Of a DNA stretch of 9,661 nucleotides, positions 1 to 5,365 are shown piece after piece. The translations under genes were made by a program, and so were the position numbers. A model generated the notes under the pieces. That model saw nothing but the letters and a program-made list of their open reading frames with translations. It was not told the DNA's origin and did no database searches. The DNA lies in NCBI GenBank assembly GCA_913064755.1, contig CAJYBQ010000079.1:1-9661 (forward strand). The letters run 5' to 3'. This stretch comes from an uncultured Alphaproteobacteria bacterium. GTDB taxonomy: Bacteria; Pseudomonadota; Alphaproteobacteria; Minwuiales; Minwuiaceae. Numbering within the stretch: the first letter of the stretch is position 1; each line of letters starts with the position of its first letter.

Positions 1-475
1 CGTCCGGGGGGAGGACGTTGGTCGGGATGGGATGTCCCGGACCCTGGCGGGACTGGTCCAGTTTCCGGGCGACGTCGGATGGCAGTTCGTCAACCAGGAT
101 CGCGGGCTTGCCTGAGTCGAGCGAGGACGGGCCGAGGGCCGTCGGGGTCGCGGCGGCGCGGCCCTGCGGTGTCACGATGCTGGTGTCCGGCTCGGCCACC
201 GGCGGCTGGCGCAGCACGATGGTCGGCTGCTCGGGCTCGGCGACGGCGGCCGGGGGCACCTCCAGAACACGTGCCTGGGGCGCGGCGGCCCGCTGCACGG
301 GCGCAGGTTCGGGCGCGGCAAGGGCGGGCTGTGACTGTTGCTGCACGAAGCGTTGCGGGGAATCGACGCCGGTGGTCCGTTCGTAGCGGCGTTCCGAACA
401 CCCCTGTGCCACCACGGCAAGCGAACCGAGGGCGAGCAGGGCAATTGCAAAACGCCGATAGGAATTCTGTCTCAT
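1..475 (-). CDS. Proline-rich exported or lipoprotein-like protein, partial (C-terminus beyond left edge)
   Basis: An open frame runs from ATG at 475 to the left edge with no stop, giving 158 codons. The N-terminus has arginines at residues 2, 7 and 8, a hydrophobic stretch at about 9-23, and then Cys26 in the context VAQGC. This is a plausible but imperfect lipobox (Ala at -3, Gln at -2, Gly at -1); signal peptidase I cleavage after Ala23 is an alternative. From about residue 45 to 125 the chain is rich in Pro, Ala, Gln and Val and looks disordered, like a periplasmic spacer. The last visible part (DELPSDVARKLDQ) may begin a folded domain. The start has no clear Shine-Dalgarno. The gene lies 66 nt downstream of the beta-barrel gene on the same strand, so it is probably co-transcribed and exported to the same envelope. 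I recognise no family. The export call is fairly safe; the lipoprotein call is weak. Confidence 0.7.
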   Translation of the reverse strand, partial: MRQNSYRRFAIALLALGSLAVVAQGCSERRYERTTGVDSPQRFVQQQSQPALAAPEPAPVQRAAAPQARVLEVPPAAVAEPEQPTIVLRQPPVAEPDTSIVTPQGRAAATPTALGPSSLDSGKPAILVDELPSDVARKLDQSRQGPGHPIPTNVLPPD

Positions 476-541
476 ACGTGTTTTCAGGTCCGATATTGCA
501 CTGGCAGCGACGGCGAAGCAGGTCGCGGCTGATCTGTTGCA

Positions 542-1978
542 TCAGTAATGCAAGGTCAGGACCACACCAAGCTTGTTGCGCAGGAATTCACGTGCGGCGT
601 CGTTCGAGGCAAAGGAGGTCAGTTCCCAGAAGCCCCGCATGCGCATGTTCTCGTTCATCAACCAGAGCAGCGAAAGCTCCGAGGCCAGCACGGTGTCATT
701 CGTGTTTCCCTCCACCGTTGACGCACGGCGGACCCCCAGTTCGGCTGCCGCCAGCAGTTCGTAGGTCACTTCCAGTTGCGCCCCGAGGGAGAGTTCGTTC
801 GAAATGGTCGCCACGTCGGAAACATTGACCCCGCCGACATTCGTCACGGCATTGGTGGCGGTCACGTCACGTTCGAAACCCACCGTGAAGCTCCAGCTGT
901 CATGCGGGTTCCAGACGAAATCGAGGCTGGAGTCGAAGAAGAAGAAATCCGAACTGTTGCGATCCGCGAAGCTCGCCAGGCCAAAACCGATGGCACCTTC
1001 CAGGAACGTCACCGCCGTCAGGTCATAGGTGAAGCCCGCCAGCATGCCGAAACGGGCGAAGTTGCGCTCGACCCCGGTATTGTCGAACTGCTGGTGGAAC
1101 CGCGTGATACCGGCGTTCGGCTCAATGAACAGCGTGGTCCCTTCCCATTCCTCCCAGCCGAGCCGCACGGAGGCCGAGTACTCCGTCCGGTCGTTCTGAT
1201 CCGCCTCGATCTCTCCCACACCGGCAGGCACATCGACGAAGTCCCGGTTCCTGATGCCGCCCTTGGCCAACCAGAGAAACTTGTCGCGCTTGTACTGCCA
1301 GGAGGAATTCAGATCGACCTGGTAGAACACGCCCGGTTCGTTGCCGCCGGCATCCTCGCGCGGGTCGCCGCGCGCGGTTGTCTTGCGGTCGAAACCCAGC
1401 GACGCCCGGATGAACTCGAACTCGGATATTTCCAGCTTGCCGCCGGTGGAGAAACCGTGTTCGCGCACGCTTTCGCGGCTGTTGAACGTGTTGCGGGCAA
1501 ACCGGCCATGGCCTTCCGCAAAGACCTCGTGGTTGTCCCAGTTCGACACCAGCCGCAGCGAAGGTGCAACGGACCCGACGAAATCCGCGACCAGGTTGTT
1601 GGCGTCGCCGAAGATGTTGTCGTCGAACGTCAGGCCGATATCGACCTTGGGGAACAGCAGGAAGCTTTCCAGTGGCTGGCCGCGCCCCAGGTGCTCGATA
1701 TCGAAGAACAGCCCGCCGGTTTCCAGCCCGATGGCGTTGTATTCCGGGCGACCGCGCTGCAGCACCGCGTCCTGCTTGGCTGTTGTGAACTTCGGTTCGG
1801 GGTCGGCCGTGGCGGGAATGATCGGGTTCTGGATGATCTGCGCCTGCACCTGGCCTTCGGTCGAGGTGTCGGTCGCGCCCTGGGCATCTGCGTGCTGCAT
1901 GGGCAGCAGGAGGGCAGGACACAGCAGCATCCCCACGGCAAGCGCGGTCCTGCGGAATCCTGTTCGCCCCTGGTTCAC
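542..1978 (-). CDS. Outer-membrane beta-barrel protein, BBP2-like (PF10082 type)
   Basis: The 478-residue product has an N-terminal signal peptide with arginines at 5, 9 and 10, a hydrophobic core at about 11-27, and a likely cleavage after Ala32 (HADA-Q). A linker of about 70 residues follows. Then comes a segment at about 105-128 (FPKVDIGLTFDDNIFGD) that matches the opening strand of putative beta-barrel porin 2 proteins, in which a 'DDNIF' turn is typical. The rest alternates polar and hydrophobic residues with many aromatics and Asp/Asn-rich turns. It ends in LTLHY, with the C-terminal aromatic expected for BAM-dependent outer-membrane insertion. The only cysteine (Cys20) lies in the signal peptide. 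The start is GTG at 1978: no in-frame ATG precedes it before a stop at 2012-2014, and GGCAGG sits 10 nt upstream. BBP2 barrels are common in exopolysaccharide and surface-export loci. A role as an export pore or surface anchor is inference. Barrel call strong, exact family moderate. Confidence 0.85.
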   Translation of the reverse strand: MNQGRTGFRRTALAVGMLLCPALLLPMQHADAQGATDTSTEGQVQAQIIQNPIIPATADPEPKFTTAKQDAVLQRGRPEYNAIGLETGGLFFDIEHLGRGQPLESFLLFPKVDIGLTFDDNIFGDANNLVADFVGSVAPSLRLVSNWDNHEVFAEGHGRFARNTFNSRESVREHGFSTGGKLEISEFEFIRASLGFDRKTTARGDPREDAGGNEPGVFYQVDLNSSWQYKRDKFLWLAKGGIRNRDFVDVPAGVGEIEADQNDRTEYSASVRLGWEEWEGTTLFIEPNAGITRFHQQFDNTGVERNFARFGMLAGFTYDLTAVTFLEGAIGFGLASFADRNSSDFFFFDSSLDFVWNPHDSWSFTVGFERDVTATNAVTNVGGVNVSDVATISNELSLGAQLEVTYELLAAAELGVRRASTVEGNTNDTVLASELSLLWLMNENMRMRGFWELTSFASNDAAREFLRNKLGVVLTLHY

Positions 1979-1988
1979 AACCGAGATA

Positions 1989-1994
1989 CCTGCC
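1989..1994 (-). promoter_or_regulatory. Ribosome binding site deciding the GTG start of the barrel gene
   Basis: On the minus strand GGCAGG is followed by 10 nt and then GTG at 1978. There is no ATG in this frame between the upstream stop and this GTG. The next in-frame ATG (residue 17) would cut into the signal peptide and remove its positive residues, so GTG is the better start. Confidence 0.5.
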
Positions 1995-2018
1995 TTGATG
2001 GTTTGATTCGCTCAGCCG

Positions 2019-3113
2019 TCAGTTTGGACTGACATCGCGTGCCGGTTCCACAACTGGTTGCGGCTGTTCCAGCAAGGCAGCCAGCTCCTGCGGTCCGGCC
2101 GATGTCGTGACATCGTTCAGCAATTGCGCGACGGCCTGGTTGACCTGGTTCTCGGCCTCCAGCAACTGGTCCTGGCCGGTGAACAGGACACGCCGGGCCT
2201 CGGCGGACGGGGCGAAGACGCTCTCCGTCATGGCCTCTGGCTCGATGATCACGCCGGTCAGATAGGTCTCGAGCCCTTCGCGACCGTCGAAGGTGATCAC
2301 GAGTTCGTTGTTCTCCACGACCGCATTCATCATGACGACGCCACCGGTGCTGGCCCCGCGGGCATTGCCGCGCCGACCCACGGCATCGGCCTTCTCGCCG
2401 TCGGAAAGATATCCACCAGGCTCGGCCATGTAGGTTTCGGCAGCCCAGGCATCCGGCGTCGCGGAGGCCATGCGGACACGGCGGCCGTTCACCTTCATCG
2501 CCTCGCCGAACGGGCTGGTCACGGCCTCCGGCACCCCGATGTCGTCGGTCATCAGGAAGACGCGATACTTGCCCGATGGCACCGGCAGCCGCACCGTGCG
2601 GATGTTGCGGATGCCGTCTCTGAGCAGGGTGTCGCCTTCCGGACGACGCAGGGCGGCGGGCCGCGGCCCCTTGATGAAGTCACTGCGCGCCGTCACCTTG
2701 GTGAAACCCTTCGTGACCTTGGCGTCGGGCGGGCCGAAGTCGAAACCATAGCGGCCTTCGCCCAGTTCGAAGGACGTGGTGACCTTGGTCTTGAAGATGC
2801 GGGCGGAGATGAAGGAACGGCTCGCTGCCTGCGAAACACGATCGGCGGCGGAGGCCAGCACCAGCGGGTCGGCCACCAGGTCACTGCGCTGCAGTTCCCG
2901 GATCAGGGCAACCGCACGCTGGGCCGCGGCCTCGGGCAGGCCACCGCTGTCCAGGTAACGCTCGATCGCGCGCTGGCCCTCTTCGCTGCCGGCAATCGCG
3001 CCGGCCAGGGCCTCGGCACGGGAGACATCGGTCTCGATCGTCTGGGCAGATACCGCCGCGCCCAGCAGCATGGCCAGGATCGATACGGTGCAGAATTGGA
3101 TTGTTTTCTTCAT
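2019..3113 (-). CDS. Exported protein with galactose-binding-like beta-sandwich (rhamnogalacturonan acetylesterase N-domain type)
   Basis: The 364-residue product starts MKKTIQF, followed by a hydrophobic stretch and a likely cleavage after Ala23 (VSA-Q), so it is exported. Residues about 27-100 are helical and Ala/Glu/Arg-rich. Residues about 122-292 show the pattern of the non-catalytic galactose-binding-like fold found at the N-terminus of rhamnogalacturonan acetylesterase-like hydrolases: YGFDFGPPDA (122-131), a GFTKVT segment (136-141), LPVPSGKYRVFLMTD (176-190), and a closing pair ELVITFDG (270-277) and TGVIIEPE (286-293). No SGNH GDS motif or other hydrolase motif follows. The C-terminal part (about 300-350) is again helical and the tail is Pro-rich. 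The mature chain has no cysteine. The frame is open to 3281, but the extra 56 residues are not signal-like and cover the intergenic regulatory region, so I chose 3113. It lies 40 nt ahead of the barrel gene, probably as first gene of the leftward operon. Carbohydrate binding is inference. Confidence 0.75.
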   Translation of the reverse strand: MKKTIQFCTVSILAMLLGAAVSAQTIETDVSRAEALAGAIAGSEEGQRAIERYLDSGGLPEAAAQRAVALIRELQRSDLVADPLVLASAADRVSQAASRSFISARIFKTKVTTSFELGEGRYGFDFGPPDAKVTKGFTKVTARSDFIKGPRPAALRRPEGDTLLRDGIRNIRTVRLPVPSGKYRVFLMTDDIGVPEAVTSPFGEAMKVNGRRVRMASATPDAWAAETYMAEPGGYLSDGEKADAVGRRGNARGASTGGVVMMNAVVENNELVITFDGREGLETYLTGVIIEPEAMTESVFAPSAEARRVLFTGQDQLLEAENQVNQAVAQLLNDVTTSAGPQELAALLEQPQPVVEPARDVSPN

Positions 3114-3303
3114 GGTACCGCCAATCATGCAAGAAACGCGCAAAGGTCGCCTGAATCGCTCTTCACTTCCCTGCCTGCACCATAGATGACTAATAACTGA
3201 CAGTTCATCAACAGGCTGCGCATAAGCTGGCGACATGCTGTCGTGACGGGAATCACGATCTGACACCCACAGGTGCCCCATTTCGAAACAGGTTTCTCAC
3301 CCG
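3114..3303. promoter_or_regulatory. Divergent intergenic region with promoters for both arms
   Basis: This 190-nt stretch separates the leftward gene starting at 3113 from the rightward gene starting at 3304. It is more AT-rich than its surroundings around 3180-3212. It contains the CRP-like dyad at 3241-3258 and a small dyad ACTG-A-CAGT at 3196-3204. For the leftward arm TATTAG (3195-3190 on the minus strand) could serve as a -10, but no good -35 is spaced for it. TTGATG (3211-3206) is a possible -35 with only a poor -10 17 nt further on. I cannot place a rightward -10 with confidence. The divergent geometry itself is the main evidence for promoters here. Confidence 0.55.
3241..3258. promoter_or_regulatory. 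CRP/Clp-family operator-like dyad
   Basis: The sequence is a perfect inverted repeat, TCGTGA-CGGGAA-TCACGA, with 6-nt arms and a 6-nt spacer. The core GTGA-N6-TCAC equals the conserved core of CRP-family sites (consensus TGTGA-N6-TCACA), with C/G in place of the outer T/A. Its centre is about 136 nt from the leftward start codon and 54 nt from the proposed rightward start codon. If TATTAG at 3195-3190 is the leftward -10, the site would sit roughly 66 nt upstream of that transcription start, near the class I CRP position. The dyad is seen directly; the regulator is inferred. Confidence 0.5.
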
Positions 3304-4392
3304 ATGGCCGGGCGCGTCGCGATACGAGGGCGGCGCGTCGGGCGGGAACTGGACGGCCGACTGACCGGAGCCCGTGCCGGAGACAAGGCCGGGGACGGGG
3401 ACGAAGCCGATCATGCGGCGGCCTCTGCTCTGGCCCGTCGGGGGACCGCCGCAACGGTCGATGCCGTCCTGGACGACAGCGGGCTGGAGCAACCGGTCGT
3501 GATGCAGTCGCGCCTGCTGAACCGGTTCCGGCACCAGGCCGGGCGACGCTGGCTGCAGACAATCCGCGCTGCAGGCATTCCCTGCATGGCGATCAAGGGA
3601 CTGGCGAGCGGGGCCTGGCTCTACGACAGGGCCGAGGACCGGGGAATCTCCGATGCGGACCTGCTGATCGCGCCCGCCGACCTGGACCGGACACTGGCGC
3701 TGCTGCAGGACCACGGCTTCGCCTTCGCCGAGGAGCCGACGCGCAGCCGCTGGGGTTTCATCAGCCAGGCAAGCTTCCAGCCCCTGCTTTCGCCGGATGG
3801 CGCGGTCAACATCGACCTGCACGTCGCGGGCGACGCTGATCCCTTCCCCGAAGCGCTACCCGTCGAGACCCTGTTCGCGCAGGCACGCGAGATCGACGGG
3901 GTATGCCTGCCCGCGCGGGAACACGCCTTCATGATCGCGGCGAGCCACGCGGCGCGGGACCTGTTCACCGGCGACGCGGCAAAGACCGTGATCGACGGGT
4001 TGCTGATGCTGCGGCACCAGGCAGAGATGGCCCAGGCTGAAACGGGCCAGGCGGAAATGGACTGGGCGGAAATCGCCCGACGCAGTCGGCACGGCCACAT
4101 GCTGCGCCCCGTCAGCGTGTTCACGGCGCTGCTGCATCGGCTCGACGCTGACACGTCTCCGGCGGCCCGGCACCTGCCGCTCGACCGGGTCGGCGGCAGC
4201 ACCTTCGAACAGGTCGTGCAGGACCATCTGCGAATGTTCCCGCCAGCGGAATCGCCCGGCACGCTGGACCGGCTGGCACGTCAATGGCGGTTGGCCGCGG
4301 CCCCGTCCGTCGCCCTGAAACGTGACCTGCGCCGACTGGCGGGGCTCGTGCGGCCGCATCGCGGCATTCCCCGACGCGATACGGGCAGTTGA
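3304..4392 (+). CDS. Nucleotidyltransferase family protein (PF14907 / NTP_transf_5 type)
   Basis: The 362-residue product carries the hallmark of the uncharacterised nucleotidyltransferase family: GIP..AIKG ending at Gly99, then Tyr107, Arg113, and SDADLLI (116-122) with the metal-binding Asp117-x-Asp119. A likely third acidic position is Asp171 in NIDLH (169-173). The helical middle and C-terminus fit the family. It should be cytoplasmic; there is no signal or membrane segment. Substrate and donor are unknown for most of the family. Members occur near exopolysaccharide, export and some peptide-modification genes. The start is uncertain: ATG at 3304 lacks a Shine-Dalgarno, and its first 45 residues are Arg/Gly/Asp-rich. 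GTG at 3499 (then ATG at 3502) has GGAG 9 nt ahead, but would remove helix residues 50-66 that look like the family's usual N-terminal part. A tandem 15-nt repeat lies at 4021-4080. It is first in the rightward group and 121 nt from the next gene. Confidence 0.75.
   Translation: MAGRVAIRGRRVGRELDGRLTGARAGDKAGDGDEADHAAASALARRGTAATVDAVLDDSGLEQPVVMQSRLLNRFRHQAGRRWLQTIRAAGIPCMAIKGLASGAWLYDRAEDRGISDADLLIAPADLDRTLALLQDHGFAFAEEPTRSRWGFISQASFQPLLSPDGAVNIDLHVAGDADPFPEALPVETLFAQAREIDGVCLPAREHAFMIAASHAARDLFTGDAAKTVIDGLLMLRHQAEMAQAETGQAEMDWAEIARRSRHGHMLRPVSVFTALLHRLDADTSPAARHLPLDRVGGSTFEQVVQDHLRMFPPAESPGTLDRLARQWRLAAAPSVALKRDLRRLAGLVRPHRGIPRRDTGS
4021..4080 (+). repeat. Four degenerate 15-nt in-frame tandem repeats
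   Basis: Four consecutive 15-nt units begin GCAGAGATGG, GCTGAAACGG, GCGGAAATGG and GCGGAAATCG. They encode AEMAQ, AETGQ, AEMDW and AEIAR (residues 240-259 of the nucleotidyltransferase). The units share A-E at the first two positions and a polar or aromatic residue at the fifth. The segment sits within a predicted helical region and probably arose by local duplication. Confidence 0.7.
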
Positions 4393-4513
4393 AACCTGTG
4401 CCCCGGATGCAAGGTCGCCAGATGGACAGCCCGGCGCAAGGCGCGCAAACTTGCGTGCCGGCCGGGAACGGTTCTTGCTAAGACAACGCCACACCGACAA
4501 GGACACATGACGC
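4393..4513 (+). other. Intergenic spacer with imperfect hairpin (4431-4461)
   Basis: In this 121-nt gap CCGGCGCAAG (4431-4440) can pair with CTTGCGTGCCGG (4450-4461) around a 9-nt loop, leaving a 2-nt bulge. No T-run follows, so it is not a classic intrinsic terminator; it could be a processing or attenuation hairpin, or chance in GC-rich DNA. A poor sigma-70-like pair can be drawn (TTGCGT at 4451, TGCTAA at 4476, spacer 19) and I do not trust it. AAGGA (4499-4503), 10 nt before ATG 4514, is a good ribosome binding site for the next gene. Confidence 0.3.
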
Positions 4514-5305
4514 ATGTTCGAATACCTCAGGGCAGATGAACCCACCGCGCCGCCGGGCCAGCGCCCGCCCGAGCGCCGGATCGTCGACGTGGGCTACATC
4601 ATCGATGCGGAGAAGGCAGGTTTCATCTGGGAGGCACCCCGCGCGCAACAGCGCCAGGCCGCCACCTCGGGCCATGCCAAGTCGGTGACCTATTGCCCGG
4701 CCGTGATCGATTACGAAGCCCGCCTGTTCGAGGTCGTGGCCCCGATCGACGTGCAGTTGCGCATCAAGCTGGATGAACAGGGCAAGCCGCAACTGATCAA
4801 CGCGCTGGGAGACCGCAGCCAGATCCGGTCCAAGCACCTCGGCCAGATGGTGGCCGTGATGCCGCGCAAGGAATGGCGCCACCCGGACCGCCCGGTGATC
4901 CAGTTCATCACGCCCTACATCTTCTTGTCCGACGACGTCTGCTGGATGAACCAGATGCCGCCGTTCAACAGCTACACCGGTCGCCACTGGCCGGGCCTGA
5001 TGATCGGGGGGCGGCTGCCAATCCATATATGGCCGCGCCCGATGATGTGGGCGTTCGAATGGCACGATACCTCCAAGGACCTGGTGCTGCGACGCGGCGA
5101 ACCCTGGTTCTACATGCGTTTCGAGACCGACGACCCCCGGCGTCCCGTGCGCATGGTGGAGGCGGTGAAGGACCAGCGACTGGTCGACTACATGAAGGGG
5201 CTGAACAGCGTGACCAATTATGTCGGGCGCACCTTCTCCCTGTTCAGCGTGGCGGAACAGCGCCGACCGCCGAAACTGCTGACCCGAAAGCAGGGCAGTT
5301 CGTGA
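4514..5305 (+). CDS. Uncharacterised soluble protein linked to type I exporter
   Basis: I do not recognise this 263-residue protein with confidence. It has no signal peptide, membrane segment or known nucleotide-binding loop. Visible blocks are TYCPAVIDY (59-67), a strand-rich stretch with VVAPIDVQLRI (74-84), FITPYIFLSDD (131-141), an aromatic and His-rich core with HWPG (158-161), PIHIWPRPMMWAFEWHD (169-185), RRGEPWFYMRFE (193-204), and a basic tail. The density of Trp, Tyr, Phe, His and Pro in 131-204 suggests a compact beta-rich fold with a conserved pocket. I have a faint, unverified impression of similar 'CPA..dy' proteins of unknown function in marine phages. The start is ATG 4514 with AAGGA 10 nt upstream. 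It lies 60 nt before the exporter on the same strand, so co-transcription is likely. It may act on the exported substrate before secretion, but no reaction can be assigned. Confidence 0.8.
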   Translation: MFEYLRADEPTAPPGQRPPERRIVDVGYIIDAEKAGFIWEAPRAQQRQAATSGHAKSVTYCPAVIDYEARLFEVVAPIDVQLRIKLDEQGKPQLINALGDRSQIRSKHLGQMVAVMPRKEWRHPDRPVIQFITPYIFLSDDVCWMNQMPPFNSYTGRHWPGLMIGGRLPIHIWPRPMMWAFEWHDTSKDLVLRRGEPWFYMRFETDDPRRPVRMVEAVKDQRLVDYMKGLNSVTNYVGRTFSLFSVAEQRRPPKLLTRKQGSS

Positions 5306-5365
5306 ACGATATTGGTGCTACAAGTTCCTGATCACGGGAATCTCTGGAAGGCGACGGACATCTGA

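Noticed and set aside
79..828. Plus-strand open frame spanning the left-edge gene and the end of the barrel gene
   Set aside because: It crosses two minus-strand genes and the gap between them, and gives an Arg/Pro/Ala-rich product with no structure.
776..2032. Long plus-strand open frame (418 codons) opposite the beta-barrel gene
   Set aside because: It is a GC-bias shadow: the minus strand encodes a signal peptide and a barrel with the correct C-terminal aromatic, while this frame gives a His/Gly/Arg-rich chain with no recognisable pattern.
2058..3185. Plus-strand open frame (375 codons) opposite the galactose-binding-like gene
   Set aside because: Its composition is typical of antisense reading of a high-GC gene (His, Gly, Arg, Gln-rich) and it has no domain pattern. 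The minus-strand gene has a clear signal peptide and fold motifs.
3114..3281. Extension of the galactose-binding-like protein by 56 residues upstream
   Set aside because: The MKKTIQF start begins a normal signal peptide. The extension would bury that signal and read through the AT-rich promoter region and the CRP-like dyad.
3253..3822. Minus-strand open frame opposite the start of the nucleotidyltransferase gene
   Set aside because: The plus strand has the KG...SDADLLI nucleotidyltransferase motif in this stretch; the antisense frame shows no family pattern.
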